64,000 bases of DNA, from assembly GCA_022826195.1 (NCBI GenBank), contig JAJDVI010000076.1:1-64000 (forward strand). Direction: 5' to 3'. The translations under genes were made by a program, and so were the position numbers. Every line of letters begins with the position of its first letter. Positions within the stretch are counted from its first letter, which is position 1. Shown here in pieces: positions 44,882 through 54,871 of this stretch. The DNA is from Acidobacteriota bacterium (GTDB taxonomy: Bacteria > Acidobacteriota > Vicinamibacteria > Marinacidobacterales > Marinacidobacteraceae). The notes under the pieces were generated by a model. That model was not told where the DNA came from. It did not search any database and worked only from the letters and a program-made list of their open reading frames with translations.

Positions 44882-46189
44882 CTGACGAACGGCGGGGGCC
44901 TGCCGCCCGGCGCGGCCGTGGTGGCGGTCGGCACCGAACTCCTCGCGCCCGGACGCATCGACCGCAACACCCCGCTGCTGAAGGAGCGGCTCGCGCAACT
45001 GGGAGTGGCGGTTCGGTTCTCGGCGGTCGTTCCGGACGAACGGTCCATCATGGAGGACGCCCTGCGCACCGCCCTCGCCCGCTGCCGGTACGTCCTGGTC
45101 TGCGGCGGACTCGGCCCCACGACCGACGACCTGACGCGTTTCGCGGCGGCCGGTGTCCTCGGGGTCGGGCTGGTCGAGGACGCGGCATCGCTTGCCGGCA
45201 TCGAATCGCGGTTTCGGGACCGTGGCATCGAGATGCCGGAAGTGAACCGCCGGCAGGCCCTGATTCCCGAGGGAGCGGCGGCGCTGCCCAATCCCGCCGG
45301 GACCGCACCGGGAGTCCTGGCGCGCACCGGCGCCGGCGCCTGGCTCGTGCTCCTCCCGGGGCCGCCGTCGGAACTGGCCGCGATGTTCGACGCGGAGGTG
45401 CGCCCGCGTCTCGAGGCCGAGACCGAACGGACGGCGGGCAGCGTGCGCGAGACGGTCATGGTGGCCGGGCTGCCGGAATCGGTCCTGCAGGAGAGGATCC
45501 TGGATCTCACCCCGGCGCGGGATGCGCCGCATGAGCTCGCGATCCTCGCTTCCCGCGGCGAGATCGAGATCCGGGTCACCGGACCCGCCGGCGGGGCGGC
45601 GGAGGTCCGGCGGCTCGCGGACCGATTGGTGGAGCGGTTGGGAGACGCGGTCTTCAGCCGGACGGCCGGAGAGCGCCTGGAGCATGCGGTGGGACGCATG
45701 CTCGAGCGGAGGGGGGAGCGCGCCGCGTTCGCCGAGTCCCTCACCGGAGGACTGATCACCGAGCGGTTGACCCGCGTCCCGGGATCGTCCGCGTGGTTCG
45801 ACCTGGGGGTGGTGGCCTATGCCAACGAAGCCAAGCGGGACCTGCTGGCGGTTCCGGAGGAGGCGCTTGCCGTGCACGGAGCGGTCAGCGAACCGGTAGC
45901 GACGGCGATGGCCGACGGCGCGCGCCGGCGCTCCGGCAACGCCTGGGGCGTCGCGGTGACCGGGATCGCCGGGCCGGGGGGAGGAAGCGCCGGGAAACCG
46001 GTGGGCCTGGTCTGGATCGCGGTAAGCGGCCCGGTCTCCCGCGCGAGGCGGTTCCGCCTGCCGGGAGACCGGTCGCTCGTGCGGCAACTCACCGCGACGG
46101 CGGCGCTCGACCTGCTGCGCCAGAGCATGCTGGCGGCTGGCGGAGAACGTGGCGTGACGGCCGAGAGGGGCGAGACGTCCGGCCGTTGA
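44882..46189 (+). CDS. cinA: CinA family protein / nicotinamide-nucleotide amidase
   Basis: 435 residues if CTG 44882 is the start (GGGAG eight bases upstream); GTG 44918 lacks a ribosome site and would trim the first strand ('AAVVAVGTELL'). The N-terminal MoCF-like (COG1058) domain shows 'VCGGLGPTTDDLTRFAAA' (about 65-82) and 'LVLLPGPPSELAAMF'; the C-terminal amidase domain (about 270-430) shows 'FAESLTGGLITERLTRVPGS', 'YANEAKRDLL' and 'GIAGPGGGSAGKPVGLVWIA'. Acts in pyridine-nucleotide repair: ADP-ribose pyrophosphatase-like and NMN deamidase activities are known for the family. Next to pgpA and thpR. Confidence 0.9.
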   Translation: MTNGGGLPPGAAVVAVGTELLAPGRIDRNTPLLKERLAQLGVAVRFSAVVPDERSIMEDALRTALARCRYVLVCGGLGPTTDDLTRFAAAGVLGVGLVEDAASLAGIESRFRDRGIEMPEVNRRQALIPEGAAALPNPAGTAPGVLARTGAGAWLVLLPGPPSELAAMFDAEVRPRLEAETERTAGSVRETVMVAGLPESVLQERILDLTPARDAPHELAILASRGEIEIRVTGPAGGAAEVRRLADRLVERLGDAVFSRTAGERLEHAVGRMLERRGERAAFAESLTGGLITERLTRVPGSSAWFDLGVVAYANEAKRDLLAVPEEALAVHGAVSEPVATAMADGARRRSGNAWGVAVTGIAGPGGGSAGKPVGLVWIAVSGPVSRARRFRLPGDRSLVRQLTATAALDLLRQSMLAAGGERGVTAERGETSGR

Positions 46190-46203
46190 GGCCGGCTGCC
46201 GCA

Positions 46204-46860
46204 ATGCCGGGGTCCGGGCCGGTCCGGCGAGAGCGTGAAGCGGCGGCCCGCGCGCCGCGGCTCTTCGCCGCCGTGCCGCTCCCCGGCCCGCTCCGCCGGG
46301 AGCTCTTTGCCGCCTCGGGGGCGATCGCCCGCCTGCTCCCGGCCTCCGTCTTCCGCCGGGTTCCTCCCGGCAACCTCCATCTCACCCTGCGCTTCTTCGG
46401 CCCGGAAGGAGGTCCGGTGGAGCGCGGGCGGATCGCGGCGCGCCTCCGCGAGCGCCTCGAGACCGGTTGCCCGGGGCCCCTGTCGCTGAAGACGGCCGAG
46501 GTCTCGGCATTCGGCTCGCTCCGCCGCGCCCGGATCGTCTGGGTGGGGCTCGTCGAGGACGGCGTTCCGGAGGGCGAGCCCGGACGGCTCCTGCCCCTGC
46601 AGCGGGAGGTGGAGACGGTTGCCCGCGACCTCGGGCTCGCTCCGGAGACACGGCTCTTCGTTCCCCACGTGACACTCGGCCGGCTGCGCGTCCCTTCGCG
46701 TCTGGCGGCAGGGGATCTGAGCGCCGCTCGGTCTCCGGCGCCGGATGCCGCCTGGTCCTCCGCGTTCACCGTGAGGGAGTTTGGCCTCTTCGCCAGCTTC
46801 CTCGGCCCCGGCGGGCCGGTGTACGAACGTCTCGAGCGTTTCTCCCTGACGAGGGACTGA
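46204..46860 (+). CDS. thpR: RNA 2',3'-cyclic phosphodiesterase (ThpR/LigT)
   Basis: 218 residues from the ATG at 46204. 2H phosphoesterase with both catalytic His motifs: 'NLHLTLRFFG' (about 56-65) and 'VPHVTLGRL' (about 153-161). Hydrolyses RNA 2',3'-cyclic phosphate ends and can ligate tRNA halves in vitro. 'RLFAAVPLPGPLRRELFAAS' is the typical N-terminal strand-helix; 'FGLFASFLGPGGPVYERLER' ends the fold. Follows cinA by 14 bp, an arrangement seen in several bacteria (cinA-thpR-recA), though recA is not here. Convergent with ribD. Confidence 0.9.
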   Translation: MPGSGPVRREREAAARAPRLFAAVPLPGPLRRELFAASGAIARLLPASVFRRVPPGNLHLTLRFFGPEGGPVERGRIAARLRERLETGCPGPLSLKTAEVSAFGSLRRARIVWVGLVEDGVPEGEPGRLLPLQREVETVARDLGLAPETRLFVPHVTLGRLRVPSRLAAGDLSAARSPAPDAAWSSAFTVREFGLFASFLGPGGPVYERLERFSLTRD

Positions 46861-46874
46861 CCGGACGTCCGCGG

Positions 46875-48014
46875 CTATCCCCGTCGCTCGGCCAGCCGGA
46901 AGTCGGCGAGGAGGTCGGGGCCGAGGCGGGCGTAGCGCGCCGAGCGCGGCTCAGGCTGGACGCGCGGCAACTCGCGCCGGCCGCCGGCCGGAGCCCGGGT
47001 GGCGTCGAAGAGCCCGGTTCCTTCCGCACGGCCCAGGAAACGCGGCGCCAGGTAGAGCACCAGCCGGTCGGCCAGCCCCTGCTGCAGGAATGCCGACGTG
47101 AGCCGGGGGCCGGCCTCCACCAGGAGGGTGTGCGCGCCGCGGCGAGCCACCTCGGCCAGCACCGCCGCGAGCGCAATCGGCTGGGTGACGCCCTCGCTCG
47201 GGGAGGCCGGGGCGCTGTCCACCGTGGCCTCGACCACTTCGACCCCCAGGCTCTCGAGGCGGTGGCGGGGCGCGGCCGGCGCGCCGGGCGCGCAGACGAC
47301 GAGCACCGGGTCCCGGTCGAGTCCGCGCAGGACGCGCGCCCTGGGGGAGATCCGCAGGCTGGGATCGAGGACCACGCGGAGCAGGGGGCGGGACCCGCGC
47401 CGGGGCCGGGGCGTCAGCAGGGGGTCGTCGGCCGTCACGGTGGCGATCCCGGTGAGGATGGCGTCGTTCTCCCGGCGCAGCACTCGCCCGTGGCGGCGGC
47501 TCCGGGGCCGGGTGATCCACCGGGTCCCGGGCGGGGCCATGACCCCGTCCACGGAGGTGGCGGCCTTCACCGTCACCCAGGGAGTGCCGGTCAGGAGGAA
47601 CTTGAAGAACGACGGGTTCAGGTCCTGCGCCTCCTCGCGGAGGACGCCCGTCGTCACCTCCACGCCGGCGGACCGAAGACGGTCGAAACCTCCGCCGCGC
47701 ACTCGCGGGTCGGGATCTGGATGGGAGGCGACAACGCGCCGCACTCCCGAGGCGATGATCCGTTCGGCGCACGGCGGGGTCCGCCCGACGTGACAGCACG
47801 GCTCGAGGTTGACGTAGAGCGTCGCGCCCCGCGCCGCGCGCCCCACCCGGAGCACCTGGGCTTCCGCGTGCGGCCGTCCGGCGCGGGCGTGGAAGCCCTC
47901 GGCAAGGACCCGCCCGTCGCGGACCAGGACGGCGCCCACCGCCGGATTCGGCGGGGCGGTGTACTGGCCGAGCCGGGCGAGCTCGAGGGCCCGCCGCAGG
48001 AAGCGATCGTCCAC
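46875..48014 (-). CDS. ribD: Riboflavin biosynthesis bifunctional deaminase/reductase RibD
   Basis: 379 residues from the GTG at 48014. The N-terminal deaminase has zinc-site 'GRPHAEAQVL' (HAE) and 'LEPCCHVGRTPPCAERII' (PCxxxxxxPPC, about 72-89); the C-terminal reductase (about 145-379) has 'PWVTVKAATSVDGVMAPPGT' and 'LLVEAGPRLTSAFLQQGLAD'. Carries out the second and third committed steps from GTP to riboflavin. It is divergent from ribE (67 bp between starts), so control may be shared through the gap. Confidence 0.94.
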   Translation of the reverse strand: MDDRFLRRALELARLGQYTAPPNPAVGAVLVRDGRVLAEGFHARAGRPHAEAQVLRVGRAARGATLYVNLEPCCHVGRTPPCAERIIASGVRRVVASHPDPDPRVRGGGFDRLRSAGVEVTTGVLREEAQDLNPSFFKFLLTGTPWVTVKAATSVDGVMAPPGTRWITRPRSRRHGRVLRRENDAILTGIATVTADDPLLTPRPRRGSRPLLRVVLDPSLRISPRARVLRGLDRDPVLVVCAPGAPAAPRHRLESLGVEVVEATVDSAPASPSEGVTQPIALAAVLAEVARRGAHTLLVEAGPRLTSAFLQQGLADRLVLYLAPRFLGRAEGTGLFDATRAPAGGRRELPRVQPEPRSARYARLGPDLLADFRLAERRG

Positions 48015-48081
48015 GCGGGGATCGTATGGGCATGGTCATCGGCTTGCGCGGCGGGAACGGATCGGGCAATCTCCCGGCCGG

Positions 48082-48684
48082 ATGTTCACGGGACTCGTCA
48101 TCGCGGTCGGCGACGTGCAGGCGGTGCGGGACCTCGCCGCCGGGCGGCTGCTCTCCGTGGGGCACGGCGGGGGCGAGTTCTCGGGGCTCTCGGTCGGCGA
48201 CAGCGTCGCGGTGTCCGGAGTCTGCCTGACCGCGGTGTCGGTCCAGCCCGCCTCCGCGTCCTTCGAAGTCGCGGCCGAGACGCTCTCCCTGACGACGCTC
48301 GGGGACCTGCGCCCGGGGAACCGGGTCAACCTGGAGTTGCCCCTGCGCGCGTCGGACCGGCTGGGCGGCCATTTCGTCCAGGGACACGTGGACGGTTGCG
48401 GCGAGGTGCTCGAAGCGGGGGGGGCCGACGACGACTATCGGCTGAGCGTCCGGCACCGCGAGCCCCGCTGGATCGTCCGCAAGGGTTCGGTGGCGATCGA
48501 CGGGGTCAGCCTGACGGTGGCGGCCGCTTCGCCCGGCGAGGCGTGCTTCGAGGTCATGCTGATTCCCCACACGCGCACGGCCACTACCCTCGGGGCGCTC
48601 CGGAAGGGGGACCGGGTCAACCTGGAGTACGACATCCTCGCCAAGTACGTCGGCGCCCTGGTGGGGACGCCGGGCGCCGGTTGA
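48082..48684 (+). CDS. ribE: Riboflavin synthase alpha chain
   Basis: 200 residues from an ATG. Dismutates two 6,7-dimethyl-8-ribityllumazine molecules to riboflavin. Two lumazine-binding barrels: 'MFTGLVIAVGDV', 'SVAVSGVCLTAVSV' and 'GHFVQGHVDGCGEV' in the first, with 'KGSVAIDGVSLTVAA' and 'LIPHTRTATTLGALRKGDRV' in the second. The family length is about 200-220. Lumazine synthase (ribH) is not in the window. Followed after 83 bp by ribBA. Confidence 0.94.
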   Translation: MFTGLVIAVGDVQAVRDLAAGRLLSVGHGGGEFSGLSVGDSVAVSGVCLTAVSVQPASASFEVAAETLSLTTLGDLRPGNRVNLELPLRASDRLGGHFVQGHVDGCGEVLEAGGADDDYRLSVRHREPRWIVRKGSVAIDGVSLTVAAASPGEACFEVMLIPHTRTATTLGALRKGDRVNLEYDILAKYVGALVGTPGAG

Positions 48685-48707
48685 GCAATCCGGGTCCGGC
48701 GCGCGGC

Positions 48708-48713
48708 TAGAAT
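48708..48713 (+). promoter_or_regulatory. Possible -10 hexamer TAGAAT for ribBA
   Basis: TAGAATTCC lies 54 bases upstream of the ribBA GTG and repeats the string upstream of purC (36515). The -35 is not convincing. The 83-bp ribE-ribBA gap is too short for a full FMN riboswitch, and none of its conserved helices is visible. Confidence 0.3.
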
Positions 48714-48767
48714 TCCGCAAATCGGGACGGTTTCCGAAAGAGGGCCCCTCGGGCCCGACGAGGTGTT

Positions 48768-50003
48768 GTGCGCGTGGTTGACACGGGAAAGAGCGAATCC
48801 ACGGCGTTCTGGCCGGTCGAGCGGGCGGTGTCCGAAATCGCCGCCGGACGCATGGTCATCGTGGTGGATGACGAGGACCGCGAGAACGAGGGCGACCTGA
48901 CGATCGCCGCCGAGAAGGTCACTCCCGAAGCGATCAACTTCATGGCCACGCACGGCCGCGGTCTCATCTGCATGCCGATGACCGGCGAGCGTCTCGACGA
49001 ACTCGACATCCCGCTCATGGTTCGGGACAACACGTCGGTGCACGAAACCGCGTTCTGCGTCTCCATCGAGGCAAAGGAAGGAGTCACCACCGGTATTTCC
49101 GCCGCCGACCGGGCGCACACCGTCCAGGTCGCGATCCGCGAGCGGACGCGGCCGTCGGATCTCGTCCGGCCGGGCCATGTGTTCCCGCTCCGCGCGCGTC
49201 CCGGCGGCGTGCTGCAGCGCGCCGGACAGACCGAGGCCGGGGTGGACCTGGCGCGGATCGCCGGGCTCTACCCGGCGGCGGTCATCTGCGAGGTGATGAA
49301 GGAAGACGGCACGATGGCCCGCCTCCCGGACCTGGAGGTGTTCGCGGCGGAGCACGGGATGGCGATCGTGAGCGTCGCCGATCTGATCCGCTATCGGCTC
49401 GGCACCGAGTCACTGGTTCGCCGGCTGGCCGCGACGGTGCTCCCGACGCGTTTCGGGGCGTTTCGAACCATCGCCTACGAGAACACGCTCGACGGGACCA
49501 AGCACCTGGTTCTGCAGATGGGAGAAGCGCGCCCGGACACCCCGGTCCTGGTGCGCGTCCACAGCCAGTGCCTCACCGGTGAGGTCTTCGGCTCGATGCG
49601 GTGCGACTGCGGCCCCCAGCTCGACGCGGCTCTCGCCCGGATCGGCCAGGAGGGTTCGGGAGTCCTGCTCTACCTGAACCAGGAGGGGCGGGGCATCGGG
49701 CTCGTCAACAAGCTGCGGGCCTACGCCGCCCAGGACGATGGCCTCGACACGGTGGACGCCAACACCCACCTCGGGTTCCGTGCCGACCAGCGCGAGTACG
49801 GCGTCGGGGCCCAGATTCTCCGGGACCTTGGCGTCGGACGGATTCGCCTGCTGACCAACAACCCGCGGAAGTTCGTCGCCCTCGAGGCCCACGGCCTCGC
49901 CATCGAGGAGCGGGTCGCCATCGAGGTCCCGGCCAACGAGCACTCCCGCGAGTACCTGCGCACCAAGAAGGAACGGATGGGCCACCTTTTGACCGAGGTC
50001 TAG
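48768..50003 (+). CDS. ribBA: Bifunctional DHBP synthase / GTP cyclohydrolase II RibBA
   Basis: 411 residues from the GTG at 48768. RibB half (about 15-215): '[20 protein letters not shown]' (acidic metal loop), '[20 protein letters not shown]', '[15 protein letters not shown]', '[20 protein letters not shown]'. RibA half (about 220-411): '[20 protein letters not shown]' (zinc cysteines and GTP site), '[20 protein letters not shown]', '[17 protein letters not shown]'. Makes dihydroxybutanone phosphate and the pyrimidine precursor, the two inputs to riboflavin. Forms a riboflavin cluster with ribD and ribE. Confidence 0.95.
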   Translation: MRVVDTGKSESTAFWPVERAVSEIAAGRMVIVVDDEDRENEGDLTIAAEKVTPEAINFMATHGRGLICMPMTGERLDELDIPLMVRDNTSVHETAFCVSIEAKEGVTTGISAADRAHTVQVAIRERTRPSDLVRPGHVFPLRARPGGVLQRAGQTEAGVDLARIAGLYPAAVICEVMKEDGTMARLPDLEVFAAEHGMAIVSVADLIRYRLGTESLVRRLAATVLPTRFGAFRTIAYENTLDGTKHLVLQMGEARPDTPVLVRVHSQCLTGEVFGSMRCDCGPQLDAALARIGQEGSGVLLYLNQEGRGIGLVNKLRAYAAQDDGLDTVDANTHLGFRADQREYGVGAQILRDLGVGRIRLLTNNPRKFVALEAHGLAIEERVAIEVPANEHSREYLRTKKERMGHLLTEV

Positions 50004-50088
50004 CTGGCGGGCCGCCGGTGGCCGGCATCGCCCGCCGCGCCCCCGTTGGTACGATTCCGGCCACCCCACCCCTGAAGGGAGCGATTCC

Positions 50089-50661
50089 TTGGCCAACACC
50101 TACGCGACAAACGAGTTCCGCAGCGGGCTCAAGGTCCTGCTCGATTCCGATCCGTGCGTCCTGCTGGACTGCGAGTTCGTGAAACCCGGCAAGGGACAGG
50201 CGTTCACCCGGATCCGCTACCGGAACCTCAAGACCGGGCGGGTCCTCGACAAGACGTTCAAGTCCGGCGAAAAGGTGGAAGCGGCGGACGTGCTCGACAC
50301 CGAGATGGAGTTCCTCTACAGCGACGGCGGCGACTGGCACTTCATGGATCCCAACACCTACGAGCAGTACTCGGCGGCGAAATCGGCGCTCGGGGGCCAC
50401 GAGAAGTGGCTGCTCCAGGGGATGACCTGCGGCGTCACGCTCTACAACGACGCCATCCTGCTCATTCACCCGCCGCACTTCGTGGACCTCAAGGTCGTGG
50501 AGACCGAACCCGGGATCCGCGGCGACACCGCGACCGGGGGATCCAAGAACGCGACCCTCGAGACCGGAGCGGTGGTGCGGGTTCCCCTGTTCATCGAGGT
50601 GGACGAGACGCTGCGCCTGGACACCCGCAGCGGCGAGTACGTTTCCCGGGTAAAGAACTGA
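50089..50661 (+). CDS. efp: Elongation factor P
   Basis: 190 residues from the TTG at 50089 (GAAGGGAG upstream). Binds between P and E sites to relieve stalling at polyproline. Three beta-barrels; the modification loop reads '[20 protein letters not shown]', with the Lys of PGKGQ in the position lysylated in E. coli (K34). The next gene is the lysylating enzyme EpmA, overlapping the stop codon. This genome is rich in Pro-Pro stretches (for example in the RNase III and pgpA products), for which EF-P would matter. Confidence 0.95.
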   Translation: MANTYATNEFRSGLKVLLDSDPCVLLDCEFVKPGKGQAFTRIRYRNLKTGRVLDKTFKSGEKVEAADVLDTEMEFLYSDGGDWHFMDPNTYEQYSAAKSALGGHEKWLLQGMTCGVTLYNDAILLIHPPHFVDLKVVETEPGIRGDTATGGSKNATLETGAVVRVPLFIEVDETLRLDTRSGEYVSRVKN

Positions 50662-51605
50662 CCGGCACGGGCAACCCCGGGTGGGGTCCCAGCGCGTCCC
50701 CCGCGAATCTCCGGGAGCGCTCCCGGCTCGTTGCGCGGCTGCGCGCCTTTCTGACCGCCCGCGGCTACCAGGAGGTCGAGACCCCGATCCTCGGGCCGCA
50801 CGCGACCCCCGATCGGCACCTGGAATCGGTGCCGGCGGCCGGGGGTTTCCTCCACACCTCGCCGGAGTTCGCCATGAAGCGCCTGCTGGCGGTCGGCAGC
50901 GGTCCTATCTTCCAGGTCGTCAAGGCGTTTCGCGCGGGAGAGACCGGCCGGAAGCACGCCGTCGAGTTCACCATCGCCGAGTGGTACCGCCTGGGTCCGC
51001 TCGCGGGATTGCTGACGGAAATGGACCTGCTGCTGGGCGATCTCCTGGGCACTCCTCCGGCGGAGCGGCGCACCTACCGCGAGCTCTTCCTTGCCGCCGT
51101 CGGGGTGGACCCGCTGTCGGCGCCGGAAGAACGCCTCCGGACGCTGGCCGAGGCGCACGGCCACCCGGGCCGGCCCGACGACCGGGCCGGGGCCCTCGAC
51201 TACCTGTTCTCACGGCTCGTGGAACCCGGTCTGGGGACCCGGGTCCCCACGATCGTGACCCGGTTCCCGGCCCCCCTGGCGGCGCTCGCCCGGCTGAGCG
51301 ACGACGATTCCCGAACCGCCGAGCGTTTCGAGGTGTTCTGGGCGGGACTCGAACTCGCGAACGGCTACGACGAGTTGCAGGACCCGGAGGAGCACCGCCG
51401 CCGTTTCGCGGCCGAGAACCGGGCGCGCGAGCGTGCCGGGCGGCCGGTCGCGAGCACGGACGCGCGCTTCCTGGCCGCCCTCGAGGCGCCGGGCCTCCCC
51501 CGCTGCTCGGGGGTGGCCCTCGGGGTGGATCGCCTGGTCATGGCGGCCGTCGGGGCGTCGAGCCTCGACGAGGTCGTCGCGTTTCGCGAGGCACCGGACA
51601 ACTGA
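50658..51605 (+). CDS. epmA: EF-P lysyltransferase EpmA (LysRS paralogue)
   Basis: 315 residues if CTG 50658 is the start, overlapping the efp stop (CTGA); no ATG/GTG/TTG exists before conserved residues '[20 protein letters not shown]', which align with the beginning of E. coli EpmA (325 residues). A class II synthetase core without an anticodon domain: '[20 protein letters not shown]', motif 2 '[20 protein letters not shown]', motif 3 '[20 protein letters not shown]'. Attaches (R)-beta-lysine to EF-P. EpmB, the lysine 2,3-aminomutase that makes beta-lysine, is not in the window. Confidence 0.92.
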   Translation: MTGTGNPGWGPSASPANLRERSRLVARLRAFLTARGYQEVETPILGPHATPDRHLESVPAAGGFLHTSPEFAMKRLLAVGSGPIFQVVKAFRAGETGRKHAVEFTIAEWYRLGPLAGLLTEMDLLLGDLLGTPPAERRTYRELFLAAVGVDPLSAPEERLRTLAEAHGHPGRPDDRAGALDYLFSRLVEPGLGTRVPTIVTRFPAPLAALARLSDDDSRTAERFEVFWAGLELANGYDELQDPEEHRRRFAAENRARERAGRPVASTDARFLAALEAPGLPRCSGVALGVDRLVMAAVGASSLDEVVAFREAPDN

Positions 51606-51669
51606 GTCCACCCCGCCCCGTCCGGCGCGCCCCGGTACACTGACCGGCTCTTTCCGGAGGGACCTCTCG

Positions 51670-54600
51670 ATGCACACTGGACGATTTCTTCGCATTCCGG
51701 CAGCGGCCGTCACGGCCGTCGTCCTGGCCGCGCCCCTGGCGTTCGGACAGGGAAGCCACCGCGACTACCACGAACACTTCGACGAGGCGAACGTCACCGT
51801 TCCGCCGGAGTATCTGGACGACATGCAGTTCCGCGCGGTCGGCTTCACCCGCGGCGGCCGCTCCACGGCGGCGGTGGGGGTTCCGGGCGATCCGCTCACC
51901 TACTACTTCGGGGGCACCGGCGGGGGCGTGTTCAAGACGACCGACGCCGGACACAACTGGACGAACGTCACCGACGGCTTCTTCGGTGTGGGCGCGGTAG
52001 GGGCCATCGCAGTTGCTCCCTCGGACGTCAACGTCGTCTACGTGGGCACCGGATCGGCATGCCCCCGGGGCAACATTTCGGTGGGCGACGGGATGTACCG
52101 CTCGACGGACGCGGGGAAGACCTGGGAACACGCCGGGCTGCGTCACGCCGGTCAGATCGGCGCCATCGCCGTCCATCCGGACGACCCGGACCTCGTCTAC
52201 GTCGCCGCGCTGGGCTACATCTTCGGCACGAACGAGGAGCGCGGCATTTTCCGTTCGCAGGACGGCGGGGAGACCTGGGAGAAGGTGTTCTTCCTCTCCG
52301 ACCGCACCGGCTTCGTGGACATCCAGATGGACCCGAACAACCCGCGGATCCTCTATGCGGGCGCCTGGCGCGCCGAGCGGAAGCCGTGGACGCTGATCTC
52401 GGGCAGTGAGGACGGCGGCGTCTACCGGAGCAAGGACGGCGGCGACACCTGGGAGAAGGTGGAAGCCGGCCTGCCGACCGGACTCGTCGGCAAGACCGCG
52501 ATCGCGATCTCACCCGCGAACTCCGACCGCATCTGGGTCCTGGTCGAGTTCGAGGGCGACAAGGGCGGCCTCTACCGTTCGGACGACGGCGGCGAGAGTT
52601 TCACCCGCATCAACGGGGACGCCAATCTGCGGCAGCGCCCCTGGTACTACATCCACATCTACGCGGATCCGCAGGACGAGAACACCATCTACGGGCTGAA
52701 CGTGGGCTTCTTCAAGTCCATCGACGGCGGCCGGACGTTCCCCGAGCGCATCCGGGTTCCGCACGGCGACAACCACGACCTCTGGATCAACCCGGACAAC
52801 CCGATGAACATGGTCAACGCCAACGACGGCGGCGCGAACGTGTCGTTCGACGGCGGCCAGAGCTGGACCGACCTGAACGGACAGGAAACCTCCGAGATGT
52901 ACCGGGTGTACGTGGACGACCAGTGGCCCTACCGGATCTACGGTTCGCAGCAGGACAACAGCACCATCTCGGTGCCGTCCCGCGGCGGGTTCAGCGTCGT
53001 TCCGGACTGGTACCAGGTGGGCGGCTGCGAGAGCGGCCACATCGCGGTGGACCCCCGCGACCCGGACATCATCTACGCGGGCTGCTACGGCGGCTCCATC
53101 ACCCGGGTGAACCGGAGGACCGGCGAGTTCCGGCAGATCCTTCACTACCCGCAGCTCCAGCTCGGCCAGGCGGCCCGGGATCTCAACTACCGGTTCCAGT
53201 GGAACGCGCCGATCCGGCTGTCGCCCCACGACCCGGACATCCTCTACCACGCCTCGCAGGTGGTCCACATGTCCCGGGACCAGGGACAGAGCTGGCAGGT
53301 GATCAGCCCCGACCTGACCACCAACAACCCGGAGCACCAGGACTACGCCGGGGGACCGATCACGCGCGACAGCACCGGCGTCGAGGTCTACAACACCCTC
53401 TTCTCGTTCGAGGAGTCGCCGCACACGCCCGCGGAACTGTGGGCGGGCAGCGACGACGGCCGGGTCCACATCTCCCGCGACCGCGGCGACACGTGGACGG
53501 AGATCACCCCCGCGGACATGCCGGAAGGGGGCACCGTCAACGTCATCGAGATGTCCTCCCACGATCCCGCCCGGGTGTTCATCGCGGTGTACCGGTACCG
53601 GGAGAACGACTTCCGGCCCTACATCTTCCGGACGAACGACTCCGGAGCGAGCTGGGACCTGCTCACCGACGGAACGAACGGCATCCCGCCGACGCACTTC
53701 ACCCGCGCCATCCGCGAAGACCACGACCGCAAGGGCCTGCTCTACGCGGGGACCGAGTTCGGGCTCTATGTCTCGTTCGACGACGGCGCCCACTGGCAGC
53801 GCTTCCAGAACAACCTGCCGGTCAGCCCGATCACCGATATGCAGGTGCACCGGAAAGATCTGGTGATCTCGACCCAGGGCCGGTCCTTCTGGGTGCTCGA
53901 CGACCTGAGCCCGCTCCACCAGATCACCGACGAGACGATGGCGGCGGATTCCGTCCTCTACGCCCCCCGGACCGCCTACCGGGGCGGCTTCGGGGGTGCG
54001 GCGGAGATCCGGTATCACCTCAAGGAACAGCCCGAGTCCGCCATCACCCTGGAGATCCTGGACTCCGCGGGCAACTCGGTGCGGAAGGTCACCGGGCAGC
54101 CGGGGCCCGCGCCTCCATCCGGCCCGGTATCGCCGTTCGCGGCGTTCTTCGGCGGTGGGCCGGGCGCCCGTCTCCCGGCCGCGGCGGGACTCAATTCGTT
54201 CCGCTGGAACCTGCGGAGCGAGGGTATCCAGCGCCCCGCCGGGGTGGTCCACTGGGGCGGCACGCCCGGACTTTCGGTACTCCCGGGAACCTACGAGGTC
54301 CGACTGACCGTTGGGGAGGAGACCCACACCCAGCCGCTCGAAGTGGCGCTGAACCCGAATCTCTCCTCCACGGCCGAGGAGCTCGCGGAACAGCGTGAAC
54401 TGGGCGAGACCGTCGCCGGCGAGATCACGAAGCTCTTCGATGCGCTGAACCGGCTCCGCGACGTCAAGTCGCAGGCCGGCGACATCGTCGGACGCCTGCG
54501 GAAGGCCGGGAATGCGGACGAGGAACTCGGGAATCTGAGCAAGGCTCTGACCGATCGCCTGACCGAGATCGAGGAGACGATCACGCAGACGAACAGCAAG

Positions 54601-54849
54601 TCGTCGCAGGACCCGATCAACTTCCCGCCGCAGATCGACAACCAGTTGGTGACGCTCTACGGCTACATCGTGCAGGGGGACTACGAGCCGACCGCCGGCG
54701 CCTACGAGCGCTTCGACGACCTGAAGCCGGAGCTCGACGCCATCCACGCGGACCTCGACGCCGCCATGACCGAGCACCTCACCCCGTTCAACGAGCGGGT
54801 GGCCAGCCTCGGCGTCCCGGCGGTCCTCGTCGCCACGGAGGAGAACTGA
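51670..54849 (+). CDS. Secreted sortilin/VPS10-like BNR-repeat beta-propeller protein
   Basis: 1059 residues from an ATG with CCGGAGGG upstream. Signal peptide at 1-26 ('AAAVTAVVLAAPLAFGQG'). Residues 40-760 are tandem BNR/Asp-box repeats ('GVFKTTDAGHNWTNVTDG', 'GMYRSTDAGKTWEHAGLR', 'GIFRSQDGGETWEKVFFL', 'GVYRSKDGGDTWEKVEAG') making one or two propellers, as in VPS10/sortilin and glycosyl-hydrolase-like proteins common in Acidobacteriota. After a FlgD-like beta domain (about 775-890) comes a helical C terminus. Sialidase catalytic residues are not evident, so a binding or scaffolding role is likelier than an enzymatic one. Confidence 0.85.
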   Translation: MHTGRFLRIPAAAVTAVVLAAPLAFGQGSHRDYHEHFDEANVTVPPEYLDDMQFRAVGFTRGGRSTAAVGVPGDPLTYYFGGTGGGVFKTTDAGHNWTNVTDGFFGVGAVGAIAVAPSDVNVVYVGTGSACPRGNISVGDGMYRSTDAGKTWEHAGLRHAGQIGAIAVHPDDPDLVYVAALGYIFGTNEERGIFRSQDGGETWEKVFFLSDRTGFVDIQMDPNNPRILYAGAWRAERKPWTLISGSEDGGVYRSKDGGDTWEKVEAGLPTGLVGKTAIAISPANSDRIWVLVEFEGDKGGLYRSDDGGESFTRINGDANLRQRPWYYIHIYADPQDENTIYGLNVGFFKSIDGGRTFPERIRVPHGDNHDLWINPDNPMNMVNANDGGANVSFDGGQSWTDLNGQETSEMYRVYVDDQWPYRIYGSQQDNSTISVPSRGGFSVVPDWYQVGGCESGHIAVDPRDPDIIYAGCYGGSITRVNRRTGEFRQILHYPQLQLGQAARDLNYRFQWNAPIRLSPHDPDILYHASQVVHMSRDQGQSWQVISPDLTTNNPEHQDYAGGPITRDSTGVEVYNTLFSFEESPHTPAELWAGSDDGRVHISRDRGDTWTEITPADMPEGGTVNVIEMSSHDPARVFIAVYRYRENDFRPYIFRTNDSGASWDLLTDGTNGIPPTHFTRAIREDHDRKGLLYAGTEFGLYVSFDDGAHWQRFQNNLPVSPITDMQVHRKDLVISTQGRSFWVLDDLSPLHQITDETMAADSVLYAPRTAYRGGFGGAAEIRYHLKEQPESAITLEILDSAGNSVRKVTGQPGPAPPSGPVSPFAAFFGGGPGARLPAAAGLNSFRWNLRSEGIQRPAGVVHWGGTPGLSVLPGTYEVRLTVGEETHTQPLEVALNPNLSSTAEELAEQRELGETVAGEITKLFDALNRLRDVKSQAGDIVGRLRKAGNADEELGNLSKALTDRLTEIEETITQTNSKSSQDPINFPPQIDNQLVTLYGYIVQGDYEPTAGAYERFDDLKPELDAIHADLDAAMTEHLTPFNERVASLGVPAVLVATEEN

Positions 54850-54871
54850 CGGCACGGTGCCGCGGAGGGCT

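Noticed and set aside
48685-48767. FMN riboswitch before ribBA
   Set aside because: The gap is only 83 bp and shows none of the conserved multi-helix elements.
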